Source: Candidatus Hermodarchaeota archaeon (GTDB lineage Archaea; Asgardarchaeota; Hermodarchaeia; Hermodarchaeales; Hermodarchaeaceae). From it: a stretch of 64,000 nt of DNA. The stretch is from contig JAEOTB010000054.1 of assembly GCA_016840065.1 (NCBI GenBank), positions 1-64,000 on the forward strand, given 5' to 3'. A program made the translations under genes and the position numbers. This document shows, piece after piece, positions 52,103 to 60,406 of this stretch (positions are counted from its first letter, which is position 1; each line of letters opens with the position of its first letter). The notes beneath the pieces are model-generated. The model was not told the origin of the DNA and made no database searches. It saw only the letters and a program-made list of their open reading frames with translations.

Positions 52103-54148
52103 ATGGGCGGCTGCTATTCAAAAGGAAGGAAGAGCCGGTATGTTATAGTGCTTCTTCTTGTGTACACATTTTTTTGGGGAGTTCTGTCCCAGATGAGCCT
52201 GCTTTTTACCCCCTTTGATTTAAAACAGGAAGGTTTTTTGAGGTATAAGCTGCCCCTGAAGAGTAACAGGAGTCGGCGATTCCTAGATCATGATGTTACT
52301 TCTGTACGAAAGGGACTCCACAAGCGTTCAACAACCAGTTTTAGGGGAGACATGGGGCGTTCATACCTTGTTTCTGGTCCAATCGATATCAGAAGCGATG
52401 ACGACTTTGCCCTCCAAGGCTGGCCAGGTGAAGGAACACCTGGGAATCCTTACAGAATTGAGAACCTCACCATCGATCCCCACTCTTATGCTGATAGTTG
52501 TATTGACATTCGTGGCACTCGGGCCCATTTCATTATCCGTAATTGCCTGCTTGTGAATGCTCAGTGGTGGTTTAGCGGGGCTGGAGTCTTCTTGTTTGAT
52601 GTTATGAATGGTCAGATAGTCAACAACACCCTAGTTGACAACGTTTACGGTGTTCGGTTGATACAGTCAACGTCGAACTTGATCGCGAACAACACGAGTT
52701 CTAGACAATGGGCTGGTATCCGTTTCGATAATTCGTACACTAATATCGTCCTGAACAACACGGTGTCTGTTAACGAGCGTGGTGTCTCACTTCAGAGTTC
52801 GAATGACAACACTATTTCAAATAATACACTGATAGCTAATGACTTTGGAGTTCACATCTATATCTCAAATGATAATACAATCACGAATAACACCTTCATC
52901 GGTTGTGGCATGTATATAACGGGTTTTTCACTACAGGATACGGAACAAGCATTAGTGGCAGACAACACTGTTAACAATAAGCCGCTAGTTCTATTGTATG
53001 ATTTAGTGGGAGAAACTATCCTTGGCCCAGCGGGGCAAATCATCCTAATCAACTGTACCAATGTTGTTGTACGAGATTTCATCTTGTCCAACTGTTCTGT
53101 AGGAATTCTTTTTCTCTTCTCGAGTCAGATAACAGTGACGAATAACACTTGCTCTGCGAATAGCGGTTCTGGCATACGCTTCATATATTCAAACTATTGC
53201 ACCGCAACCAATAATACCTGTATAGCTAATGGGCTTTACAACGATAGCCTCTCTGCAGGTATCTCCCTATTATACTCGCATAATTCAACCATTACATCGA
53301 ACAAATGCACCAGCAACCAGATTGGGATTCTTCTCGAGACCTCTAACGACAACACAATAACAAACAACAGCTGTACCAATGACTGGAATGGTATCTACCT
53401 TCACATTACAATTAACAGCACACTGAATTACAATAGCATCAATTCGAACTACTCGGCGATTTTGATGCAATCAGCATATCACAGCGTCGTCACCCACAAC
53501 AATTGCTCTAGTCTAGTTAATGATGGCATCCACATCTACGCCTCCGAACACTGCATCATTGAAGATAATTTCTGCACGGAAAACGGTGAAGCCGGAATCT
53601 CTATCTTATCTTCCCTGGAGAACGTTTTTTCCGGGAATACCTGTACGAGGAGCGGAATGGGTTTTGAGATGTACGGATCTGACGAAAATCTAATAGAGGA
53701 CAACATCAGCAGCGAAAACGAGGAATACGGATTCTACATCGACTACAGTGCTGATAATATCATTTCTTACAATCTGGTTGAGCAGAATGGTCTCTGGGGC
53801 GTTTACATAACCAATCGCTCCTTGAATAACACTATCTACAGGAACTCCTTCATAGGCAACAATGGTAACGTAAACGGGTTTGATGATGGCTCTGGCAACT
53901 TGTTCGACTACAATTTCTGGTCAGAGTACACAGGCCCTGACCTTGATTTAAACGGGATAGGAGATTTACCTCACCCCATTGAAGGGATTGCGAATAACAC
54001 CGATCCACACCCCTTGATGGCACCACAGGGCATTCGACCCCCGACAATGTTTATTTATCAGATGCTAATGTTATCTGGGAACATTGCTACCGTAATAATC
54101 CTTGCAGGGGCAATATTGAGATTACGTAGGCTTTCTCGAAGTAGCTGA
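52103..54148 (+). CDS. Second secreted parallel beta-helix (NosD/PbH1) surface protein
   Basis: 681 residues, paralogous to the preceding gene. It has an N-terminal hydrophobic segment (YVIVLLLVYTFFWGVL), spacer, NosD-like entry DDDFALQGWPGEGTP, then beta-helix coils with words such as NNTLVDNVYGVRL and TNNTCSANSGSGIRF. The closing segment FDYNFWSEYTGPDLDLNG matches that of its neighbour, followed by one C-terminal helix and a basic end (RLRRLSRSS). The body is ~290 residues shorter, mainly fewer coils. The gap from the upstream gene is 103 bases. A methyltransferase gene follows 28 bases later and a GNAT gene 14 bases after that, suggesting one operon. Confidence 0.87.
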   Translation: MGGCYSKGRKSRYVIVLLLVYTFFWGVLSQMSLLFTPFDLKQEGFLRYKLPLKSNRSRRFLDHDVTSVRKGLHKRSTTSFRGDMGRSYLVSGPIDIRSDDDFALQGWPGEGTPGNPYRIENLTIDPHSYADSCIDIRGTRAHFIIRNCLLVNAQWWFSGAGVFLFDVMNGQIVNNTLVDNVYGVRLIQSTSNLIANNTSSRQWAGIRFDNSYTNIVLNNTVSVNERGVSLQSSNDNTISNNTLIANDFGVHIYISNDNTITNNTFIGCGMYITGFSLQDTEQALVADNTVNNKPLVLLYDLVGETILGPAGQIILINCTNVVVRDFILSNCSVGILFLFSSQITVTNNTCSANSGSGIRFIYSNYCTATNNTCIANGLYNDSLSAGISLLYSHNSTITSNKCTSNQIGILLETSNDNTITNNSCTNDWNGIYLHITINSTLNYNSINSNYSAILMQSAYHSVVTHNNCSSLVNDGIHIYASEHCIIEDNFCTENGEAGISILSSLENVFSGNTCTRSGMGFEMYGSDENLIEDNISSENEEYGFYIDYSADNIISYNLVEQNGLWGVYITNRSLNNTIYRNSFIGNNGNVNGFDDGSGNLFDYNFWSEYTGPDLDLNGIGDLPHPIEGIANNTDPHPLMAPQGIRPPTMFIYQMLMLSGNIATVIILAGAILRLRRLSRSS

Positions 54149-54176
54149 CGTCGATAGTCTGTATGGAGGTTTCGAA

Positions 54177-54896
54177 TTGATTGATTATGACAGGATAGCA
54201 TCAGAGTATGCACAACACCGGCGGGTCCACCCAGAGGTGCTCAATCGACTCCACCTTGATAGCGGCATAGACATGAACTCGATTGTGCTTGAGGTGGGCT
54301 GCGGAACAGGAAACTACATCCTCGCCATTGAAGGACTGACGGGTGCACAATGCTGGGGAACAGACCCCTCAGACATCATGTTAGAAAAAGCGCGATTACG
54401 TTCCGAGACCGCAACCTTCCAGCGTGGGTTAGCGGAGAGTCTCGATTTCCCAACCGTGTTTGACTTTGTGTTCTCCGTTGATGTTATCCACCACCTAAAG
54501 AAACCCCGTACCTACTTTGAACAAGCATATCGAATCCTGAAGAGTGGAGGCAAGTTATGCACTGTTACTGACTCGGAGGAGATAATTCGAAATCGAGAAC
54601 CTCTCGCTATTTACTTCCCTGAAACCGTCAAGGCAGACTTGAAGCGTTACCATCCAATTGCTGAGCTTCGTGAAGAAATGGAGACCGCAGGATTTGTCAA
54701 ACTATCCGAAACCACCGTCGAGTTCACCTACTTGCTCACCGACATACAAGCCTACAAAGACAAAGCCTTTTCCTGCCTTCACCTAATATCAAAGGGATCA
54801 TTCAAGCGAGGGATCGAAGAAATGGAGCGGGACTTAGAAACAGGATCCATAAAGTGTACACCGCGTTACCTGCTTCTCTGGGGTACTAGAATCTAG
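54177..54896 (+). CDS. Class I SAM-dependent methyltransferase
   Basis: 239 residues. The SAM-binding site is clear: IVLEVGCGTGNYI near residue 37, an acidic end of strand 2 at GTDPSDIML, FDFVFSVDVIHHL as motif IV region, and AYRILKSGGKLCTVTD after it. The C-terminal part is variable (YLLTDIQAYKDKAFSCLHLI) and gives no substrate clue; UbiE/Methyltransf_11-type members act on small molecules. GGAGG is seven bases before the TTG start. It lies between the second beta-helix gene and the double GNAT gene with very short gaps, so it is probably co-transcribed with both. Confidence 0.92.
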   Translation: MIDYDRIASEYAQHRRVHPEVLNRLHLDSGIDMNSIVLEVGCGTGNYILAIEGLTGAQCWGTDPSDIMLEKARLRSETATFQRGLAESLDFPTVFDFVFSVDVIHHLKKPRTYFEQAYRILKSGGKLCTVTDSEEIIRNREPLAIYFPETVKADLKRYHPIAELREEMETAGFVKLSETTVEFTYLLTDIQAYKDKAFSCLHLISKGSFKRGIEEMERDLETGSIKCTPRYLLLWGTRI

Positions 54897-54910
54897 GAGA
54901 AATAGTAAAG

Positions 54911-55885
54911 GTGCCATTTACGATTCGGAGAGCAGAAACCAGCCAAGACTTTGAAGACTACTACTCGATAAGTTTCGACCTCTTCAAACGGTACTTTTAC
55001 AAGGGTTCAAAGGAACCAGATGAGGTGCTGTTTGAAAAGCACAGAATTGAACTTCAGAAAGTAGATTTTAGCGATCCCACCCGTTCCCTCTATGTCGCAC
55101 ACGACGAAAAAGGTGTCTTTGCTGGGGCATTATGGGTGGGAGTGCGTGAGCAAGGCTTTGTATGGGACTTACCAGAAGAAATCCCCAGCTGGGTCTATGA
55201 TGTGGAAGTGGTGCCATCCTTCAGAGGCCAGGGGCTAGGTCGACAACTTATGCTACAGGCAGAAGAATGGACCAGAGAGAAAGGAATCAAGACGATTGGG
55301 CTGCACACAAGCCATGACCTTGAAGCAGCACTCCATCTCTACAGGTCAATGGGCTACAAAGAGAATAGTGTCATCATGAAAAAGAGCCTTACAAGCGGGA
55401 TATCCGTTTTACCTGACACACCGTTCACGACAAGAACGCCAAGTGCAACTGATAACCTTTCTGAGTATTATGAACTAAGAATCGATTCTTTCCGTATGCT
55501 TATCACTGATGGCGCGGCATTATCAAATGAGGATATCCGTGAACGTTATCCAGAATTCAAGGTTATCTTTGATCTGGCAGATCCTGCGCATAGGGCATAT
55601 CTTGCTGAAACCGCGGAAGGCACGTTTGCTGGCTTCATCTTAGCACGCTTACAAGAAAGGGGAGAAGAGAAGCGGGCATGGTTTCTAAGCATCCACGTGA
55701 GTCCCAAGTTCAGGCGCCAAGGACTCGGCACACTCCTCGTACACAAGATCGAGAGCTGGTGCCAAGCCCAAGGATTCAAGGATGTACTGATGTTCTTGAA
55801 TGTTCGCTTCAAGGGTGCCGTCAAGCTCCTCCAGTCAATGGGGTTTAAAGCCACTAATTTCTACATGGAAAAAGAACTAATCTGA
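54911..55885 (+). CDS. Tandem double-GNAT acetyltransferase
   Basis: 324 residues containing two GNAT domains. The first has the acyl-CoA loop VVPSFRGQGLGRQLM and ends near residue 155 (YRSMGYKEN). The second has VSPKFRRQGLGTLLV and ends LLQSMGFKATNFYMEKEL. Both keep the R/Q-x-x-G-x-G/A pyrophosphate loop, so both could bind acetyl-CoA. Substrate unknown. GTG start with AGGAG about 10 bases before it. The short gap after the methyltransferase suggests one transcript. Confidence 0.92.
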   Translation: MPFTIRRAETSQDFEDYYSISFDLFKRYFYKGSKEPDEVLFEKHRIELQKVDFSDPTRSLYVAHDEKGVFAGALWVGVREQGFVWDLPEEIPSWVYDVEVVPSFRGQGLGRQLMLQAEEWTREKGIKTIGLHTSHDLEAALHLYRSMGYKENSVIMKKSLTSGISVLPDTPFTTRTPSATDNLSEYYELRIDSFRMLITDGAALSNEDIRERYPEFKVIFDLADPAHRAYLAETAEGTFAGFILARLQERGEEKRAWFLSIHVSPKFRRQGLGTLLVHKIESWCQAQGFKDVLMFLNVRFKGAVKLLQSMGFKATNFYMEKELI

Positions 55886-55954
55886 CCGCTTTACTACGAA
55901 AACCGATCCTTTGGAGAAGTCAACGGTTTGGATTCTATTGAGCGTTATTTAAAT

Positions 55955-56242
55955 CTAGAATTTGAGTGTTCTGTCGGTTGAGAGGTAAAGAACCTCTGTG
56001 ATGATGTCGACTGTGATTTCGGGTATCTTATTTGGTGACCTCGTGTAGTAGGTGATTCCTTTATCGACGGCGATGTAAACATAGTATTTGTCTATGACTC
56101 CTACCCGCCCCTGAATGACCTCAAGGCCCTTCCCAGTAATAATATCGATGAAGTCTTCAGACTTGACCTGTACTACTATTGATCCCGTCACTAGAATCTT
56201 CATTGCTTTGATTGGTTCTACTTTTGGTTTTCCTTCAGTCAT
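55955..56242 (-). CDS. Small protein of unknown function, tandem paralogue A
   Basis: A ~95-residue beta-rich protein without cysteines or membrane helices. It aligns over its whole length with the next gene upstream: SEDFIDIITGKGLEVI matches PEDFVEIVLEKSLTVI, and GITYYTRS with EITVDI matches GIVYYTRS with EIRVDI. The ORF track starts at 56257. The ATG at 56242 (MTEGKPKVEPIK) aligns with the first residue of the paralogue (MPKAKTKIQPIE), so it is the better start. I do not recognise the family. Confidence 0.7.
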   Translation of the reverse strand: MTEGKPKVEPIKAMKILVTGSIVVQVKSEDFIDIITGKGLEVIQGRVGVIDKYYVYIAVDKGITYYTRSPNKIPEITVDIITEVLYLSTDRTLKF

Positions 56243-56285
56243 CTCGTGATTCACCATCCGATTGTGGGATTCACCTTAATTATCT

Positions 56286-56567
56286 TCAATCCTTGTATCT
56301 AAGACGTGCTTTGAATTTTGGTATTAAGATATCAACTCGGATTTCTGTTAACTCGACCTTCGATCGGGTATAGTACACGATTCCTGGTTCAAGGGTGTAG
56401 TAGTAATAGAAAGCCTTTCTGATTTCTTTTCGGCGAATAACAGTAAGGCTCTTTTCTAGCACAATCTCGACGAAATCTTCAGGTGTGACCTGTAAGAATA
56501 GACCTGCATAACCCCACGCATGGCAGAGGGGTTCGATTGGTTGGATTTTCGTTTTCGCTTTTGGCAT
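56286..56567 (-). CDS. Small protein of unknown function, tandem paralogue B
   Basis: 93 residues, the duplicate of the gene downstream (shared PEDF...E/DI, GIxYYTRS and EIxVDI words). Its ATG directly follows the TAG of the broken oxidase ORF. The region just before it, CCGGATGGTGAA, is nearly repeated before paralogue A (CCGATGGTGAA), so the duplicated unit includes the ribosome-binding segment (GGTG). The aromatic stretch AFYYYYTLEPG is distinctive. Function unknown. Confidence 0.7.
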   Translation of the reverse strand: MPKAKTKIQPIEPLCHAWGYAGLFLQVTPEDFVEIVLEKSLTVIRRKEIRKAFYYYYTLEPGIVYYTRSKVELTEIRVDILIPKFKARLRYKD

Positions 56568-56825
56568 CTATTGTTTCACCATCCGGTCCTTGTGAAGCCG
56601 TGGGCTCCCCGAGCTTACGGGAATCAGAGAGATACTTGCCTCCTTGGCTGCAAGCACAATCTTCTGCACATCTTCGGTGTTACGGGGCCAGACCACTCCA
56701 AGGGGTGTGCTGGGTTTTGTGAAGCTTTGGTCCTTTGAGTACTGTTCAAGGAGTTCGGGGCTCCAAGAAACATTCTCTGAGCCAGTAATATCAACTAATT
56801 TTTGGAGAATGGGGTGTTGTGTCAA
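56568..56825 (-). pseudogene. N-terminal stump of an FAD-linked oxidase (GlcD-like)
   Basis: 85 codons. The sequence is the usual start of FAD_binding_4 oxidases/glycolate oxidase GlcD: LVDITGSENVSWSPELLEQY, SKDQSFTKPSTPLGVVWP, NTEDVQKIVLAAKEASISLI, then PVSSG. Full-length members run to about 450-500 residues, but this frame stops at HKDRMVKQ, just where the Gly-rich FAD loop should continue. The rest of the gene is absent; unrelated small genes follow immediately. It is probably a truncated, non-functional remnant, though a short expressed peptide cannot be excluded. TTG start. Confidence 0.75.
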
Positions 56826-56856
56826 GAAGGAATTTCCACCTATTCGTGTATGGGTT

Positions 56857-57225
56857 TTAGGCTGGCGCGTATCGCTTCTGAATGTAGATGCCGAAATAGA
56901 GTTCCAGTGGGTAGACTGCGAATAGAACTGCTGCTACTGCATCAATCAGGCCGACCGTCAGAGCTGGGTCAGAAGGAAAGGGGAAGATTAGTGAGTTAAT
57001 CATGAAGTCCCGCCCTGATGTTGCGAAGGGGAAGAAGGGACGCCACATCCAATCCATCACCGGATTGTTCAGGTATAGTGATACGCCGGCGAAGGACATC
57101 ACTGCGAAACTGAAGTAGGCAAGGAACTTGGCAATGGGGATACGGGTTCTGTGACCGTACCTATCACCTATGTAGTAGGAGAGGAACCCGAAGAGGATTA
57201 GTAGAAAAGGGTCAATGAGGAACAT
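56857..57225 (-). CDS. Small polytopic membrane protein
   Basis: 122 residues with four predicted membrane helices: FLIDPFLLILFGFLSYYIG, FLAYFSFAVMSFAGVSLYL, a shorter third around residues 70-85, and VGLIDAVAAVLFAVYPLELYF. A polar, conserved-looking loop SGRDFMINS lies between helices 2 and 4. I do not recognise the family. It is the first gene on the minus strand before the oxidase stump (31-base gap) and the two small paralogues. Confidence 0.7.
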   Translation of the reverse strand: MFLIDPFLLILFGFLSYYIGDRYGHRTRIPIAKFLAYFSFAVMSFAGVSLYLNNPVMDWMWRPFFPFATSGRDFMINSLIFPFPSDPALTVGLIDAVAAVLFAVYPLELYFGIYIQKRYAPA

Positions 57226-57354
57226 TATTCAATCACCATCAATGAATTAGGTTCTATTCGTCTCATATTCTTAAGAATTCTTTTACTATTCTAACTCGGC
57301 CATGATTTTCAAGCGGATGCCTAAAGGCTGATAAATGAAGTTGTGTGATGTTCA

Positions 57355-58026
57355 GTGGTGGTTCCTTTGGTTTCCTTCACCCCTTCTTCGCTACGTAGGA
57401 TGGGCTTTGTCCCTGGAACTGTCGTGGAGACTATTCTTACTACCATCGCATCAGATGGCACACCGAATGCTGCACCAATGGGGGTCTGGGTTCATCCAGG
57501 CTCAAATCTGGTAATCCGTCCCTATGCTGAGACACAGACTGCCAAGAACCTGCTTGAGGTACCGGAGGCGGTCATCAATATCACCGATGACTCACGCATC
57601 TTCTTCAATACTGCGTTCAAACGCCGTGGAACCGATACGGAGGACTTCTTTTTTGACCCCTCAAAGAGTGTAAGACCACCACGGCTTCGTGGGATGCTTG
57701 GCTATCTTGAGGTGGAGATTGAGGAACCTCTGAAGCCCCAAGAAATAGAGAATCCCCTTGAGTATGAATGCAAGATAAAGGAGGTGGATGCTCCTTCTAG
57801 GCTACCTCAGGTCTACTCACGGGCTCGTTTTGCTGCTATCGAATCTGTGATTCATGCTACTAGGATTGTTGCTTTATCTGATTCTGATCCTGACCTAACA
57901 GAGAGACTTTACAGGCTCGTCCAGGAATATCACAGTCTAGTTCACCGTATTGCACCGAATTCGGTTCATTCAGGTGTGGTGGACGATGTTCTATATCTAG
58001 TAAAACAGTTGGTATATTGGCTATGA
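57355..58026 (+). CDS. DUF447 family protein, H4MPT-linked flavin-binding-like barrel
   Basis: 223 residues. The N-terminal half has the split-barrel flavoprotein pattern: VVETILTTIASDGTPNAAPMGVWV, RPYAETQTAKNLLE, AVINITDDSRIFFNTAFK. The remainder is helical. This matches the archaeal DUF447 family, which in methanogens and methylotrophs often sits beside H4MPT genes. Here its stop overlaps the start of the beta-RFAP synthase gene as ATGA, giving tight coupling to that pathway. Its reaction is unknown to me. GTG start (57355 or 57358). Confidence 0.85.
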   Translation: MVVPLVSFTPSSLRRMGFVPGTVVETILTTIASDGTPNAAPMGVWVHPGSNLVIRPYAETQTAKNLLEVPEAVINITDDSRIFFNTAFKRRGTDTEDFFFDPSKSVRPPRLRGMLGYLEVEIEEPLKPQEIENPLEYECKIKEVDAPSRLPQVYSRARFAAIESVIHATRIVALSDSDPDLTERLYRLVQEYHSLVHRIAPNSVHSGVVDDVLYLVKQLVYWL

Positions 58027-59021
58027 CCTCTGACAACAGGACTGTCACAGTGGAAGCCGGGGCACGCCTTCACCTTGGGTTCATCGACCCTCTGGGAGGA
58101 TCGGGGCGCAGGTATGGCTCCCTGGGCGTAGCCATTCGCCGTCCATTCTTCTCCCTAACTGCTGAGCGTATGAAGCGCGGTGTTTCAGTGAAAGGCCCTT
58201 CAGGTCAGCGCGTTCGAAATCTTGTGAGAATTTACAAGAGGTACTTCGAATATACTGGAGGATTGAGGGTTACAGTCCATGAGGAAATCCCAGAACATAT
58301 TGGGTTAGGATCGGGAACACAGATGTCGCTAGCCTTAGGCACAGCCTTCGCAACTCTATTGGAACAAGAGGTGAACATCCAAGAACTGGCTAAAACAACC
58401 GGACGAGGTGAAGTTTCTGGAGTCGGTACAGCCACCTTTGAGAAAGGCGGATTTGTCATCGATGGAGGTATCCCAGTTCCAACAGAAGACAAGGATGCTA
58501 AGGTTGCTGAAGGCTATGTACCATCCCTTCTTTTCCATCATGAGGTACCAAAGGATTGGGTGTTTATAGTTGCACTACCGAATATCCCCCGTGGCTTCAG
58601 TGGTACCGCAGAAGAGCAGGCATTCTCCAGGATGTCACCAGCCCAGGCGGAAGAATCTAATGAGATTGGCAGGCTTGTGTTGATGCAGCTCCTGCCTGCT
58701 CTGGTTGAAGACGATATCATTGGCTTTGGGCGGGCACTGACTACAATTCAGCGGCTCGTTGGGGATTGTTTTGCCCAGGCCCAGGGTGGACGTTTCGCAA
58801 ATCCAGTGATTGCTACATGTATCACAGCTATGCTTGAAGCGGGAGCCTACGGTGCAGGGCAGAGTTCTTGGGGACCTGCCTGCTATGGACTGTCAAGAGG
58901 TTCTACCGCTGTGATGGCAATCAAGCAGGCTATCTCCCGGGTTTTGGATGCCACAAGTGGTGGCACAATCATTACTACTCAGGCTAACAATTATGGTGCT
59001 CGTGTAATCACTTCACCATAA
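58023..59021 (+). CDS. mptG: Beta-ribofuranosylaminobenzene 5'-phosphate synthase, MptG
   Basis: A GHMP-kinase-fold enzyme of ~332 residues. It joins PRPP with 4-hydroxy- or 4-aminobenzoate, with CO2 release, to make the arylamine ribofuranosyl phosphate used in H4MPT synthesis. Recognisable: ARLHLGFIDPLGGSGRRYGS at the N-terminus, EIPEHIGLGSGTQMSLALG (Gly-rich loop), GRGEVSGVGTATFEKGGFVI, and GAYGAGQSSWGPACYG near the C-terminus. I place the start at the ATG (58023) overlapping the DUF447 stop rather than the TTG at 58017. Confidence 0.95.
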   Translation: MTSDNRTVTVEAGARLHLGFIDPLGGSGRRYGSLGVAIRRPFFSLTAERMKRGVSVKGPSGQRVRNLVRIYKRYFEYTGGLRVTVHEEIPEHIGLGSGTQMSLALGTAFATLLEQEVNIQELAKTTGRGEVSGVGTATFEKGGFVIDGGIPVPTEDKDAKVAEGYVPSLLFHHEVPKDWVFIVALPNIPRGFSGTAEEQAFSRMSPAQAEESNEIGRLVLMQLLPALVEDDIIGFGRALTTIQRLVGDCFAQAQGGRFANPVIATCITAMLEAGAYGAGQSSWGPACYGLSRGSTAVMAIKQAISRVLDATSGGTIITTQANNYGARVITSP

Positions 59022-59059
59022 CGCTTTATGCTTCCCTTGTTGGAGCCCTGTTTGGGCTG

Positions 59060-60157
59060 CTAGGCTTCTTTATACATTTGGCGAATCATTTTTGCCTGTG
59101 GTAATGAAATCCAGTCCAGCACTGAGCCGCCGCATTCTCTTAGTTGCATCGCCTCAATAATTTCCTCGTAGGGCCCTCCTGCAAGGCCATCAGCAAATAT
59201 TGCTGCACCCTGAGCAGCCTCTTTGGATTTGTCTCCCAACCGAGCTATCTGTCTTACTGGGACACCAAACTGGGTCATGCGTTTTTCTAGGTCTTTGGCT
59301 AGCTTGCCTACCCGAGTGAGTCGCCCTGAGAGGAGGATTTCTCGTACATCAGGCACTGCTACCTTTAGCTGAGCTACGGCTTTTGCAAGTCCTTCAGCGA
59401 CGCCATTCCAAGCTGCTTGTGCTCTTTTGTCACCTTTGGCAAGGCGTTTCGCGAAATCTTCTGGGCTAAGATTCGGTTCACCCATCATCGAGAGAACCCC
59501 TCCTTGGAAGAGGGTGCCTTTAGAGAAGCCGCGAAGCAGATAGGCGAGTTCACCGTCCATTCCACCAAGAGTTAGGAAGCCTGGACCACCGATTGTGCCT
59601 CCGACGCCGTCAACGACTAATCCCTTGTCGGCAGCCATCGCCGCTGGGTAACCGTATCCTAGCTCAACAACGATTACTGATGTCTCGTTATAGGGGATGC
59701 CAAGACGTTTGGCTTGGTCATAAACGCCAAGTATTGTGCAGCATAATTTGTCTGCTGTGCCGAGGTCGATGCGGTTATGCTTCCGCCATACTGGGACAGA
59801 GTCAAGGTGGATTACGCCTGGGATGAACATCATTTCAATATCGGATTTCTGAACTAGACGCACCATGTCCTTGATAGCTTCTAACACTGGTATCTTGTCA
59901 TCGTCGTGGCGTACAAGGACTAGCTGGAAGAATTCTTCGTCTTCAACCTCTTCAGAGTAGAGAAGTGGAAGGCCATATCCGCTGGGTCCAACTACAAGAT
60001 CGATGTCGCCAGCTTTGTTAATCACATCAAGGATGCATTGGGGGTCCTTGGCCACATCCACGCTTGTGATGCTCGACTCGAGGAACACCTTCCCATCCTC
60101 AAGTCCACAGAAATCAAAACTACGAGTACCTGGGTCAATACCAATTACGCGAACCAT
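59060..60157 (-). CDS. DUF1464 ASKHA-fold kinase-like protein
   Basis: 365 residues, archaeal DUF1464 family (annotated elsewhere as predicted butyrate kinase, unproven). An ASKHA (acetate kinase/Hsp70/actin) fold is indicated by VIGIDPGTRSFDFCGLEDGK (phosphate 1 loop), VVELGYGYPAAMAADKG (phosphate 2 region), GGTIGGPGFLTLGGMDGE and ILLSGRLTRVG with AQGAAIFADGLAGG (adenosine region). It is probably an ATP-dependent small-molecule kinase in the cytoplasm. It is convergent with mptG (38-base gap), and with DUF447 the cluster suggests, but does not prove, a link to cofactor metabolism. Confidence 0.88.
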   Translation of the reverse strand: MVRVIGIDPGTRSFDFCGLEDGKVFLESSITSVDVAKDPQCILDVINKAGDIDLVVGPSGYGLPLLYSEEVEDEEFFQLVLVRHDDDKIPVLEAIKDMVRLVQKSDIEMMFIPGVIHLDSVPVWRKHNRIDLGTADKLCCTILGVYDQAKRLGIPYNETSVIVVELGYGYPAAMAADKGLVVDGVGGTIGGPGFLTLGGMDGELAYLLRGFSKGTLFQGGVLSMMGEPNLSPEDFAKRLAKGDKRAQAAWNGVAEGLAKAVAQLKVAVPDVREILLSGRLTRVGKLAKDLEKRMTQFGVPVRQIARLGDKSKEAAQGAAIFADGLAGGPYEEIIEAMQLRECGGSVLDWISLPQAKMIRQMYKEA

Positions 60158-60406
60158 TTTTTCCGAACCTCATCATATGATTGATCTCTTGTCACTATCG
60201 AGTCTTCGAGGTTCTTGTTACTTAAACATTTGTCCTTTCCTCTCATCAACAAGTACAAAAAGCTAGAAACAAATAGCCTCTGATTGTGGCTTGGTTTAGT
60301 ACTGCTTTCTAATAGTTAAAAGATTTTATACGCGAATAACTATAGGTCTATTGCAGATAGCTTCGGCGGACGCGTATGAGGAACGCGTTTTAGGTCGTGA
60401 GGAAAG

